Shown here in pieces: positions 1 to 5,991 of a stretch of 7,630 bases of DNA (within the stretch, counting starts at the first letter, position 1; each line of letters opens with the position of its first letter). This DNA is from Candidatus Curtissbacteria bacterium. GTDB taxonomy: Bacteria; Patescibacteriota; Microgenomatia; Curtissbacterales; GWA2-41-24. The translations under genes and the position numbers were made by a program. The notes beneath the pieces are model-generated. The model ran no database searches, was not told the DNA's origin, and worked only from the letters and a program-made list of their open reading frames with translations. The stretch is from the NCBI GenBank assembly GCA_016195765.1, contig JACPYZ010000027.1:1-7630 (forward strand), read 5' to 3'.

Positions 1-574
1 GTTGTCTTAATACATCTGCCGGGCAAGTTGTGGCATCACAGCCAATTAAGGCTGCTTGTTTTACGTGTTCTGGGCTGCGGACAGAAGCAAAAAGAATCTT
101 TGTTTCAATATTATAGTTGTCGTAAATTGCGCGAATTTCTGCAACCATGTCGATTCCTGTCTGGCCAATGTCATCGAGTCTACCCACAAATGGGCTAACA
201 AGATAAGCACCTAGTTTGCCGACCAGTAAAGCTTGATTGGCACTAAAAACCAGAGTCATATTGACTCGAATTCCTTCTGCTTTTAATTTTTGCAGAGCTT
301 TAAGCCCTTCTGTTGTGGTGGGGAGTTTGACGACAACATTTTTACCAAGCGCCGCTAGTTTTTTGCCTTCTTTTACCATGCTTTCCGCATCCTCTGACAG
401 AACTTCTAGGCTGACATTATCTTTGACGGTTGAGAGAATCTGTTTTACGGCGTCTTTGTAGGGCACGCCAGCTTTGGCTGCCAGGGAAGGATTAGTGGTA
501 ACACCGTCTATAATACCAAGTTGCGCCATTTCGCGGACTTCGTCCGGATTGGCGCTGTCGATGAAAAGTAGCAT
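1..574 (-). CDS. Transaldolase / fructose-6-phosphate aldolase family protein (3' end cut by window edge)
   Basis: The first 191 residues are readable from an ATG at 574; the gene runs off the left edge. Family members are about 215-220 residues, so roughly 25-30 C-terminal residues are missing. The protein starts MLLFIDSANPDEV and follows the FSA/TalC class I aldolase pattern: Asp6, the TTNPS motif with Asn28, Schiff-base lysine 83 in VVVKLP, SPFVGRLDD carrying the phosphate-binding arginine, and a late SVRSPEHV / TCPADV segment. Known family roles are transaldolase (sedoheptulose-7-phosphate plus glyceraldehyde-3-phosphate) or fructose-6-phosphate aldolase activity in the cytoplasm, within the non-oxidative pentose phosphate pathway. 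Sequence alone does not decide between the two. No Shine-Dalgarno sequence precedes the ATG, and the promoter predicts a leader of about 5 bases. The gene is divergent from the carboxypeptidase. Confidence 0.93.
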   Translation of the reverse strand, partial: MLLFIDSANPDEVREMAQLGIIDGVTTNPSLAAKAGVPYKDAVKQILSTVKDNVSLEVLSEDAESMVKEGKKLAALGKNVVVKLPTTTEGLKALQKLKAEGIRVNMTLVFSANQALLVGKLGAYLVSPFVGRLDDIGQTGIDMVAEIRAIYDNYNIETKILFASVRSPEHVKQAALIGCDATTCPADVLRQ

Positions 575-586
575 TTAGGCGTTTAA

Positions 587-615
587 AGTATCTAGTATCG
601 AACAATTTAAGTCAA
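587..615 (-). promoter_or_regulatory. Promoter of the transaldolase gene
   Basis: On the minus strand, -35 TTGACT (610-615) and -10 GATACT (587-592) are separated by exactly 17 bp. Transcription would start near 580, five or six bases before the ATG, leaving no room for a Shine-Dalgarno sequence. GATACT is repeated seven bases upstream (594-599). Confidence 0.6.
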
Positions 616-629
616 TACTTCTTTTTTTC

Positions 630-666
630 ATATGACACTTGATACCTGATATATGAAACTTGATAC
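630..666 (+). repeat. Two 16-base direct repeats, 21-bp period, in the divergent promoter region
   Basis: The sequence ATATGACACTTGATAC (630-645) recurs as ATATGAAACTTGATAC (651-666) with one mismatch. The 21-bp period is two helical turns, so both copies face the same side of the DNA. The copies overlap the -35 and the start of the -10 of the carboxypeptidase promoter. This fits a tandem operator, but a small duplication without function is equally possible. Confidence 0.5.
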
Positions 667-669
667 AAT
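639..669 (+). promoter_or_regulatory. Promoter of the D-Ala-D-Ala carboxypeptidase gene (leaderless type)
   Basis: A -10 box TACAAT (664-669, five of six consensus) lies six bases before the GTG at 676, which puts the expected transcription start on the start codon itself. The best -35 is TTGATA (639-644), with a long 19-bp spacer. It lies within the direct repeats. Confidence 0.5.
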
Positions 670-675
670 AAAACT

Positions 676-1641
676 GTGAGCCGTAGCCTGCTTGTTTTTT
701 TAGTTGGTCTTATTTTGGTTGGATTTGGCTTTTATCTATATTCGACTGACCAAATTAGTCTTGTTTCCCCTATTCCCAAAGTATTTGGTGCTAGTAAACA
801 GGTGAGTTTGCCCGAAAACACCTGGTTTCCAAAAGAAATTCCCATTAAAAAACCATACGATCTTAACCTGAGCGCAAATTCTGCAATTTTGGTTAACTAT
901 GATACCAACGAGATTATTTTTTCTAAAAACATGCATGGCAGGCAGCCTGTTGCTTCTACTGTCAAAATAATGACGGCGCTTTTGGCCCTGGAAGCAAACA
1001 AATTAAACGATCTTTATTTGGTTCCAGAAAGCGCCACAAAAATTGGCGAAGATAGCATGCTTTTAAAAACAGCGGAAAAGCTGACTATGCGGGACATCCT
1101 TTATGGCTTGATGCTCGTTTCTGGTAACGATGCCGCGGCGACCATTGGTCAGAACGTTTCTGGCAACCAGGATAAATTCGTTAATTTAATGAATGATCGC
1201 GCCAAGCAGCTTGGTGCCAAAGACACTAAGTACATAAATCCTTCTGGTTTGGACGAGGATGGCAAAACACAGTATTCTTCGGCTTACGATTTGGCAATAA
1301 TTGCTCACTACTTGTGGGAAAATTATCCAGCGATTCGTGATATTTCTTCTACTTACCACTATTTGATTCCAGCCAGTTCTGACCATCAAGATTATGAACT
1401 TTACAATGGTACCAATCTATTGACAACGTACCCAGGTGTTCGGGGAATTAAGCCGGGGTTCACATGGGATGCTGGTTGGTGTTTGGTAACTTATGTAGAA
1501 AATAACGGCAAGCGTTTTATTGGTGTTGTTCTAGGTAGCCAAGATAGACGAGGAGAGATGAAAGAGGTTTTAGATTACGGTTATGCCTATTATGGCATTA
1601 AAATTTCGCATCCCGGGCTTGATCTGCAAGCTCCTATTTAA
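676..1641 (+). CDS. D-alanyl-D-alanine carboxypeptidase (penicillin-binding protein, peptidase S11 family)
   Basis: This 321-residue protein trims the terminal D-Ala from peptidoglycan stem peptides outside the membrane. Residues 4-22 form one hydrophobic segment, a signal anchor or uncleaved signal peptide, followed by a linker to about residue 60. The catalytic domain then shows the three active-site motifs: Ser94-Thr-Val-Lys97 (SxxK), Ser149-Gly-Asn151 (SxN) and Lys259-Pro-Gly261 in place of the usual KTG. Also present are the family's NPSGLDEDG (188-196) and YNGTNLL (243-249) segments. The C-terminal beta domain and amphipathic anchor of DacA/DacC proteins are absent, as in short S11 enzymes. 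GTG at 676 is chosen because it gives the complete membrane segment and sits six bases after the -10 box. The 3' end overlaps the convergent phosphatase gene by 8 bp. Confidence 0.93.
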   Translation: MSRSLLVFLVGLILVGFGFYLYSTDQISLVSPIPKVFGASKQVSLPENTWFPKEIPIKKPYDLNLSANSAILVNYDTNEIIFSKNMHGRQPVASTVKIMTALLALEANKLNDLYLVPESATKIGEDSMLLKTAEKLTMRDILYGLMLVSGNDAAATIGQNVSGNQDKFVNLMNDRAKQLGAKDTKYINPSGLDEDGKTQYSSAYDLAIIAHYLWENYPAIRDISSTYHYLIPASSDHQDYELYNGTNLLTTYPGVRGIKPGFTWDAGWCLVTYVENNGKRFIGVVLGSQDRRGEMKEVLDYGYAYYGIKISHPGLDLQAPI

Positions 1642-2548
1642 ATATACCAGACTGGAACCTTTTGCCTTCGTATTTGCCAGCTTCATTCCAAACAACTGTT
1701 GCACCTAGATCGTCTAAACGTTTAGGCGCAACGCCTATCACTTCATCAAGGTGGTTGGTGTGTTGCGTGTGGCCAACTGCAAAAACCCAAGCATCTTCTT
1801 GGTTGGCTTGGTACAAGATATCGTTCATATCCGTTTGAATGCCGGTGTATGTTCCTTCACCGCAAGCAGCATCGACTATTGTTCGAGTCCAGGGCATAGA
1901 TCCTTTGTTTTCTGCGCCCAAAATGGAAATTAATCTTTCTGTTGGCATTTCACTTTCCGGTAAATAGTTGGGGCAATCCAACATGCTCAAGTACTCTGCT
2001 TCAACCTGTATTATTTCTGCAAATATTGCAGCAACTTGAATTGCTCTTGCGCTTGCGGAACTCAGAACACGAACGTTTTTAACTTTGCCATATCTAATTG
2101 CCAAATGGTCCTTCATAACTTTTAGGGCTATCGCGGTTGTCGCTGCTTCTAGCATTGCTTTGTTTGTAAGAAAGTCTTCAAAGTTGTTTGGCCACCTCAT
2201 TGCTTCGATTTTTTGCCTGGTTTCATCCAGGGCTGCGGTTTCTGGTTTTAAAAGTTGTGCACCGTGGCGGAAAAAAACTAGCGGACCGTGTGGGCCATGA
2301 TCCAGTAAGTGGTTTTGAAGCTCGAAAATGTTGTCTCGGTCGGGAACTCTTAGCTCGCTGGGGGGAACTCCGAGTTTTGTTGCAAGATAACGCTGAAAAC
2401 CGTTGATAATCAGCACGTCCTCGTAACCCGCGATCAAACTTTCATATGTGGGCCGCCAGCTTCGAGTGGCTTCGATAACTGCCTTAAGCCTTGGGTCTTC
2501 TAGAGCAGCTGGGTTAGTTTCGTAAAATTGTGGTCTTTCGCTTGCCAT
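1634..2548 (-). CDS. Histidine phosphatase superfamily protein with an N-terminal extension
   Basis: The 304-residue protein carries the core motifs of the histidine phosphatase (phosphoglycerate mutase-like) superfamily. Arg94-His95-Gly96 in VFFRHGAQ holds the histidine that would be phosphorylated. Arg168 lies in SSASARAIQVAA, matching the family's SxxxRAxQTA block, and Gly259-His260 in VGHTQHTNHL supplies the second catalytic histidine. Glu198, Glu200 or Glu231 could be the acid. Such enzymes transfer phosphate through a phospho-histidine and act on sugar phosphates, nucleotides or phosphoproteins; the substrate is not evident. About 90 residues precede the RHG motif, which normally lies near the N-terminus. 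That extension is predicted helical and unrecognised. No signal peptide is seen, so it is probably cytoplasmic. It is the last gene of the minus-strand cluster, 63 bp after the protease-like gene, and has its own promoter-like sequence. Confidence 0.82.
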   Translation of the reverse strand: MASERPQFYETNPAALEDPRLKAVIEATRSWRPTYESLIAGYEDVLIINGFQRYLATKLGVPPSELRVPDRDNIFELQNHLLDHGPHGPLVFFRHGAQLLKPETAALDETRQKIEAMRWPNNFEDFLTNKAMLEAATTAIALKVMKDHLAIRYGKVKNVRVLSSASARAIQVAAIFAEIIQVEAEYLSMLDCPNYLPESEMPTERLISILGAENKGSMPWTRTIVDAACGEGTYTGIQTDMNDILYQANQEDAWVFAVGHTQHTNHLDEVIGVAPKRLDDLGATVVWNEAGKYEGKRFQSGIFK

Positions 2549-2556
2549 AGCGGGGA

Positions 2557-2585
2557 ATTTTATCTCTTAGGGCCATATAAATCAA
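2557..2585 (-). promoter_or_regulatory. Internal promoter before the histidine phosphatase gene (leaderless type)
   Basis: On the minus strand, -35 TTGATT (2580-2585), a 17-bp spacer and -10 TAAAAT (2557-2562) end eight bases before the ATG at 2548. Transcription would begin at or one or two bases before the start codon. This suggests the phosphatase can be expressed separately from the two genes upstream. Confidence 0.5.
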
Positions 2586-2611
2586 ACATGGGTGGCTTTA
2601 TGGTAACTAGC

Positions 2612-3694
2612 CTAAGCGTATTGCAGAGTGGAGACAGCTTTTGTTTGAATTTCAGGTGGTTGTAATTCTTCGGATGTTTCTTTTCTCCTGGCATCAAGTT
2701 CCCTTTTGTACACCAGGTATAGAAGTCTTTGAGTAATTACTCTGGCACCATTTGTGGCAATAGAATGTCTTAAGTTTTCGGCCATTAGCTCACGTTCTAA
2801 GTCTTCGCTTTCCATTTCTCTTCCCGCCATTTCACTTGCAATGGCACTTTCTAAACGTTCCCAGTTACCCATCCCCTCATTCCATACCCCAGGTCTATTT
2901 ATTAAAACAATTACTTCTTCTTGCGTTAGGCCTAGCGCATTTAGACGGTCGACCACCCATAAGGCGGCATTGAACTTAGCCGGTTCTAAGTGCTCGTATA
3001 GAGGATCTCCTACGACACCCTGCACTAAGTCTTCGTGTGACATTTGTTTAATCCTTGCTTGGTGGATCCTATGTGCTTGTGCTTCTATCAGTTCCGCGAT
3101 CGCTCTTCCTTGCCCAAATACGTACTGAAGGGCGTGAAGCATTTCATGACTATGAACTTGAGTGTAATACGGTTGAGTACCAGTAGTTGCGAGTTGTCTA
3201 ATTGTTTCTCGTTGGCTTGGTCTTTTGTGGTAGATGTCGACGACCATGGGCCCCGCATAATACCTGCCGCCGGCTTCTGGTTTGCCCGGTACTTGGCGAG
3301 TTGCCCAGTTCACTCGGACAGCGTCTTTTATGGAGCTATGCCTAGACGGAACGAATGTAGTTCGAGATAAGTAATTCACTTCGTCGTAATTTGCTAACAA
3401 ATTCGTATCTCTTCTCAAAACTTCACCAAGCTCGTGATGGATGCGTCCTAAATTGTTTTGAGACGCCGCTAAACGCAAGACAAAGTCGATTTCTGCTGTG
3501 TTGAGGATGCTGGTTCTAAGCACGGTCATTTCCAATTTCTTAAGACCCCAAAGAAAAGCCGGGTCTTCTGGGAAGGCTCTTGGCCCATCTTCCAAGCGTC
3601 TGCCATCTAAAGACGCCGGTACGTGGCCCGGTTTAAAGTGCGCTCTTTCCGAATAAAAGTTGCTGGCGAAAACTAGTTTAGCTTCTAAAGACAT
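2612..3694 (-). CDS. Putative zinc metallopeptidase-like protein (HExxH motif)
   Basis: The 360-residue protein has a zincin signature: His183-Glu-Met-Leu-His187 in HSHEMLHALQ. Seventeen residues later comes Glu204 in AELIEAQAH, a plausible third zinc ligand of the gluzincin kind. The order HExxHALQ followed by an E-x-x-A-type helix resembles a broad group of uncharacterised bacterial metallopeptidase-like proteins; that is family resemblance, not a firm assignment. Flanking segments (1-170 and 220-360) are unrecognised. The C-terminal third is rich in charged residues and helical (about 280-345), ending in a loose tail. There is no signal peptide or membrane segment, so a cytoplasmic location is likely. 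The ATG at 3694 lies 7 bp after the kinase stop codon with no clear Shine-Dalgarno, pointing to co-transcription and perhaps translational coupling. Catalytic activity is inferred from the motif only. Confidence 0.7.
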   Translation of the reverse strand: MSLEAKLVFASNFYSERAHFKPGHVPASLDGRRLEDGPRAFPEDPAFLWGLKKLEMTVLRTSILNTAEIDFVLRLAASQNNLGRIHHELGEVLRRDTNLLANYDEVNYLSRTTFVPSRHSSIKDAVRVNWATRQVPGKPEAGGRYYAGPMVVDIYHKRPSQRETIRQLATTGTQPYYTQVHSHEMLHALQYVFGQGRAIAELIEAQAHRIHQARIKQMSHEDLVQGVVGDPLYEHLEPAKFNAALWVVDRLNALGLTQEEVIVLINRPGVWNEGMGNWERLESAIASEMAGREMESEDLERELMAENLRHSIATNGARVITQRLLYLVYKRELDARRKETSEELQPPEIQTKAVSTLQYA

Positions 3695-3701
3695 TGAATA
3701 A

Positions 3702-4694
3702 TTATCTTAAAAGAGAAAGTTGTTTTATATTTTCTTTTTGTAAATAGGCAGCTGTACGTTTGGAATTTGTTGTTGCAAAGCCTTTAAATTGTGCAAGATC
3801 AGGAATCGAACTTATTCCAAATCCACCAGCACCAATTATCTTGATGGCTGCAAAGTAACAAGCGGAAACAGCCGCAGCCTTCAAATCTCCATCCGTCCTA
3901 GAAGCTTCAGATATAAAAACAGTTGCAAATACATCGCCTGCACCGGTTGGGTCGCCCGCCTCTCCTTCTTCTAGATCAAAAGCACCGACATTTACAGGTT
4001 CTTCTTCTTGTGCTAGTAGCGCTACACCATTGGCACCTTGTGTAAAGGCAACCATTTTTGATTCGTCAACAATTTCTCTCAATAGTGATTTATGCACGCG
4101 ACCGTCTATATTAACGTCTTCATCACTTAGAACAATCGTTGCTTGAGGAAGATTCATATAGTCACGCCATTTCTTTTGATAAACTCTTCCGTCTAAATCC
4201 ACTCTTCGAAAACAACCCTGGGGCGTTATGCTGACAGATTTGGCGCCGGGGTATCCTCTTGCAACATCCATGTGTACTTCATCAATTACAGGGGCTACCA
4301 AAACAACAGCTCCATCGAAAAGTGCAGGACTAACATTTAAATTTATATCTAGTGGAGTAATATCTTGCTGTATCTGGGTTACTCTTTGTGTACGATTGCC
4401 TTTTGAATCGTAAGTATTTTCAAACGAAGTAATGCTGTCAGGGCCAGATGGTAAGAGCCATATATTAGGTATGTCTCGATGATATGGGAGAACATGTACG
4501 TCAACGCCCAATTTATTCAGCTCTGCAATGTATGGATGATCGGTTGGGCATCTAGTAATTATGTGCGCTTCCATTCCAAGTCTTGCAGCTGTGACAGCAG
4601 CATAAGACACGCCTCCGCCAAGGTGCTCTTTAGGTACTTGCTTGTTCGGAAGATCGTTTGTTATGTGCCCAATTGCAACAAATCTTTCACTCAC
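3702..4694 (-). CDS. PfkB family carbohydrate/nucleoside kinase
   Basis: This is a 330-residue ribokinase-fold sugar kinase of usual family length. The N-terminal sugar-binding signature is GGGVSYAAVTAARLG (26-40). The C-terminal PfkB signature DPTGAGDVFAT (248-258) contains the anion hole and the catalytic base Asp254. The region FENTYDSKGNRTQRV (about 91-105) supplies lid-type substrate contacts. A GNRTQ-like lid and the short N-terminus recall the inositol-kinase-like branch of the family, but I would not assign a substrate. The reaction is ATP-dependent phosphorylation of a sugar or nucleoside hydroxyl in the cytoplasm. The start is a GTG at 4694, seven bases after a TATATT -10 box and with no Shine-Dalgarno, again predicting a leaderless mRNA. 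It is the first gene of a minus-strand cluster with the protease-like and phosphatase genes, and lies 49 bp downstream of tRNA-Pro. Confidence 0.9.
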   Translation of the reverse strand: MSERFVAIGHITNDLPNKQVPKEHLGGGVSYAAVTAARLGMEAHIITRCPTDHPYIAELNKLGVDVHVLPYHRDIPNIWLLPSGPDSITSFENTYDSKGNRTQRVTQIQQDITPLDINLNVSPALFDGAVVLVAPVIDEVHMDVARGYPGAKSVSITPQGCFRRVDLDGRVYQKKWRDYMNLPQATIVLSDEDVNIDGRVHKSLLREIVDESKMVAFTQGANGVALLAQEEEPVNVGAFDLEEGEAGDPTGAGDVFATVFISEASRTDGDLKAAAVSACYFAAIKIIGAGGFGISSIPDLAQFKGFATTNSKRTAAYLQKENIKQLSLLR

Positions 4695-4701
4695 ACGGTG
4701 A

Positions 4702-4728
4702 AATATACACTAAAAACCAAAAATTATA
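4702..4728 (-). promoter_or_regulatory. Promoter region of the PfkB kinase gene
   Basis: Two -10 candidates lie on the minus strand. TATATT (4702-4707) is seven bases before the GTG and would give a leaderless transcript. A perfect TATAAT (4723-4728) would give a leader of about 20 bases. Neither has a good -35 box, and read-through from the tRNA genes just upstream is also possible. Confidence 0.4.
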
Positions 4729-4743
4729 CAACTATAGGGCTTG

Positions 4744-4817
4744 TCGGGGAGAAAGGACTTGAACCTTCGGCCTCTGCTTCCCAAAAGCAGCGCTCTAGCC
4801 AACTGAGCTACTCCCCG
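4744..4817 (-). tRNA. tRNA-Pro, anticodon UGG
   Basis: A complete 74-base cloverleaf. The acceptor stem is CGGGGAG/CTCCCCG with A73, and the first pair C1-G72 is characteristic of bacterial tRNA-Pro. The anticodon stem CTGCT/AGCAG encloses the loop TTTGGGA, giving anticodon TGG. The T arm is GAAGG-TTCAAGT-CCTTT. The 3' CCA is not encoded (the genome reads CAAG after A73), so a CCA-adding enzyme must complete it. It lies 27 bp downstream of tRNA-Lys and is probably co-transcribed with it. Confidence 0.96.
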
Positions 4818-4844
4818 AGTGTATCTTATTCTACACAATTTGTA

Positions 4845-4921
4845 TGGTGGGTCGTCTGGGGATCGAACCCAGAACCTATCGCTTAAGAGGCGATTGCTCT
4901 AACCAGTTGAGCTAACGACCC
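4845..4921 (-). tRNA. tRNA-Lys, anticodon CUU, with encoded CCA
   Basis: A complete cloverleaf. The acceptor stem is GGGTCGT/ACGACCC with A73 followed by a genomic CCA (4845-4847). The D arm begins TAGCTCA and the anticodon stem is ATCGC/GCGAT. The loop CTCTTAA gives anticodon CTT (Lys), and the T arm is CTGGG-TTCGATC-CCCAG. The 5' half closely matches known bacterial tRNA-Lys sequences. Confidence 0.96.
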
Positions 4922-4958
4922 AATCTTTGTGCGCCTGGACATCTCTCGCTGGAACACC

Positions 4959-4987
4959 ATTTTCGATAGTTTACTCCTAACTTTCAA
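4959..4987 (-). promoter_or_regulatory. Likely promoter of the tRNA-Lys/tRNA-Pro pair
   Basis: On the minus strand, -35 TTGAAA (4982-4987, five of six), a 17-bp spacer and -10 GAAAAT (4959-4964, four of six) would start transcription near 4952. That leaves a 5' leader of about 30 bases for RNase P to remove from tRNA-Lys. Confidence 0.45.
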
Positions 4988-5047
4988 GAAGCTCCAAGCG
5001 CTGAACCAATATTATAGCGAAAAGGACTTAATAAAACATGCTAAATT

Positions 5048-5054
5048 GGAGGAG
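5048..5054 (+). promoter_or_regulatory. Strong Shine-Dalgarno sequence deciding the start of the HKD protein
   Basis: GGAGGAG is followed by a 7-base spacer and the ATG at 5062, near-ideal pairing and distance. An in-frame ATG at 5038 lies upstream and would make the Shine-Dalgarno part of the coding sequence. The start at 5062 is therefore preferred. It is the only canonical ribosome binding site I found for any gene in the window. Confidence 0.8.
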
Positions 5055-5061
5055 AAATCCA

Positions 5062-5544
5062 ATGTTTAGCTATAAAAAGCGAAATGACGCTAAAGCTTCA
5101 GACCTTATCAATTCAGCTCTTTATGACGAAAAGAGTTTTTACCAGGCATTTATCAAGGATTTAAGTAGCTGCAGAGAAGAAGTTTTCATTGAAAGTCCAT
5201 ATATTACAAATCAACGAATGAGACTATTTAGGCCAATATTTGAAAAACTAGTTAATCAGGGAGTCAGAATCAACATCATGACCAGAGATCCCAAAGAGCA
5301 TGATTTGCCACATGAGTATCAAGCAGAAGATGAGATCAGGAATTTCGAGAGTGTTGGTGTTCAAACATTATTATGTGTAGGAAACCATCACAGAAAATTG
5401 GCTATATTAGATCGAAAAGTGCTATGGGAAGGCAGTTTGAACATACTTTCCCAGGCAAACAGCCGAGAAATTATGCGAAGAATAGAAAGTCGAGAGCTTG
5501 CCTTGCAAATGCATAATTTTCTAAAGTTAGAAAACTTTTTATAA
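5062..5544 (+). CDS. Stand-alone phospholipase D-like (single HKD motif) protein, putative nuclease
   Basis: The 160-residue protein (168 if the ATG at 5038 were used) has one PLD-like domain. A beta strand VFIESPYIT (41-49) opens the fold. The HKD motif is His110-Arg-Lys112-(x)4-Asp117 in HRKLAILD, followed by Gly124-Ser-Leu-Asn127 (the GSxN element) and REIMRRIE (135-142). Single-HKD proteins of this size generally dimerise to form one active site. Known members include Nuc-type nucleases, BfiI-like restriction nucleases and the C-terminal domains of some superfamily I helicases. The WEGSLNIL...REIMRR ending most resembles the helicase-attached type as I recall it, here without a helicase. 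The substrate is inferred to be nucleic acid. No signal peptide is seen. The neighbours are an XRE regulator and a restriction-enzyme tail, fitting a defence-related remnant, though this is not proven. Confidence 0.82.
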   Translation: MFSYKKRNDAKASDLINSALYDEKSFYQAFIKDLSSCREEVFIESPYITNQRMRLFRPIFEKLVNQGVRINIMTRDPKEHDLPHEYQAEDEIRNFESVGVQTLLCVGNHHRKLAILDRKVLWEGSLNILSQANSREIMRRIESRELALQMHNFLKLENFL

Positions 5545-5548
5545 ATAT

Positions 5549-5557
5549 TGTTATACT
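5549..5557 (+). promoter_or_regulatory. Extended -10 promoter of the 57-residue protein gene (leaderless type)
   Basis: TGTTATACT combines an extended TGn element (5549-5551) with -10 TATACT (5552-5557), six bases before the ATG at 5564. The start of transcription should coincide with the ATG. There is no convincing -35, as is usual for extended -10 promoters. It lies immediately after the stop codon of the HKD gene. Confidence 0.5.
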
Positions 5558-5563
5558 TCAAAC

Positions 5564-5737
5564 ATGGAAAACCAACATTCGGAAGAAGAAATTGAAAAAG
5601 CTCTAAATTATTTAAGGTTAAATCACCCTGACCTGGCTAACCGAGATGAAGCTATTAAATTGCTAGATGGTATGCAGGACTTTGCTGAAGATTTTGTTGC
5701 TTCGCTCTCAAAAGAAAATAAAACCGAAGAAAGCTAA
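5564..5737 (+). CDS. Small acidic hypothetical protein (57 residues)
   Basis: ATG to TAA encodes 57 residues, MENQHSEEEIEKALNYLRLN and onward. The protein is acidic and predicted as two helices: about 7-20, then 27-49 (from DEAIKLLDGMQ through FVASLS), with a polar tail. It has no cysteines, signal peptide or membrane segment. I do not recognise the family. Support that it is real: it begins 19 bases after the HKD gene and has an extended -10 box six bases before its ATG, the geometry seen at other starts here. Codon use is even, with acidic and amphipathic patterning typical of a folded helical hairpin. Its stop overlaps the convergent XRE gene by 4 bp. It might be an accessory partner of the HKD protein or an antitoxin-like protein; both are guesses. 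Confidence 0.65.
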   Translation: MENQHSEEEIEKALNYLRLNHPDLANRDEAIKLLDGMQDFAEDFVASLSKENKTEES

Positions 5738-5937
5738 AAAGGCAGGACGTCTTTAGATTTTACTTTTAAAATCTTTAACAAATTTTTGAGAGTCTTTAAC
5801 GAAGCAGTGACTTCACCTCTTTCTAAACGTGCGTAATGATTAACGTTTATTCCAGCTTTTTCAGCCACCCCACTTTGAGTCAGGCCAACTTTCAGCCTTG
5901 CTTTCTTCAAATTTTCACCAATCTGACTATTCGTCAT
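5734..5937 (-). CDS. Small XRE/Cro-C1 family helix-turn-helix regulator
   Basis: The 67-residue protein is essentially one HTH_3 domain. Residues 4-14 form helix 1 (QIGENLKKARL), 19-26 helix 2 (LTQSGVAE), 30-38 the recognition helix region (INVNHYARL), then ERGEVTAS and a helix (46-56) ending near VLPF. Length and layout match minimal cytoplasmic repressors such as restriction-modification controller (C) proteins or phage Cro-like proteins. The ATG at 5937 is six bases after an extended -10 element. It follows the restriction-enzyme tail on the same strand by 54 bp. Its 3' end overlaps the small convergent gene by 4 bp. It may have been the controller of the now-broken restriction system, or may control the HKD/small-protein pair. 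Confidence 0.88.
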   Translation of the reverse strand: MTNSQIGENLKKARLKVGLTQSGVAEKAGINVNHYARLERGEVTASLKTLKNLLKILKVKSKDVLPF

Positions 5938-5943
5938 GAAGAT

Positions 5944-5952
5944 AGTATGTCA
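5944..5952 (-). promoter_or_regulatory. Extended -10 promoter of the XRE regulator gene (leaderless type)
   Basis: On the minus strand, TGACATACT has TG at 5951-5952 and -10 CATACT at 5944-5949, ending six bases before the ATG at 5937. The arrangement mirrors that of the convergent 57-residue gene. No good -35 box is seen. Confidence 0.4.
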
Positions 5953-5991
5953 CTTTCCAATTATCTGCTCTAGTCTCTGAATTTTGATTTG

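Noticed and set aside
237..461. Plus-strand open frame of 74 codons at the left end
   Set aside because: It lies wholly inside the transaldolase gene on the other strand, whose protein matches a known family with active-site residues.
2754..3370. Plus-strand frames of 124 and 108 codons opposite the zincin-like gene
   Set aside because: Their translations are Ser/Cys-rich without domain character, and they are antisense to a coherent 360-residue reading frame in an operon.
4479..4886. Plus-strand frame of 135 codons across the kinase start and tRNA genes
   Set aside because: It runs antisense through a kinase gene and both tRNAs; its GEKGLEPSASASQKQRSS and WGSNPEPIA pieces are typical translated-tRNA artefacts.
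4744..5040. tRNA genes as the attachment site of an integrated element
   Set aside because: The accessory genes lie on the 5' side of tRNA-Lys, whereas integration duplicates the 3' part; no repeat of the tRNA end and no integrase were seen.
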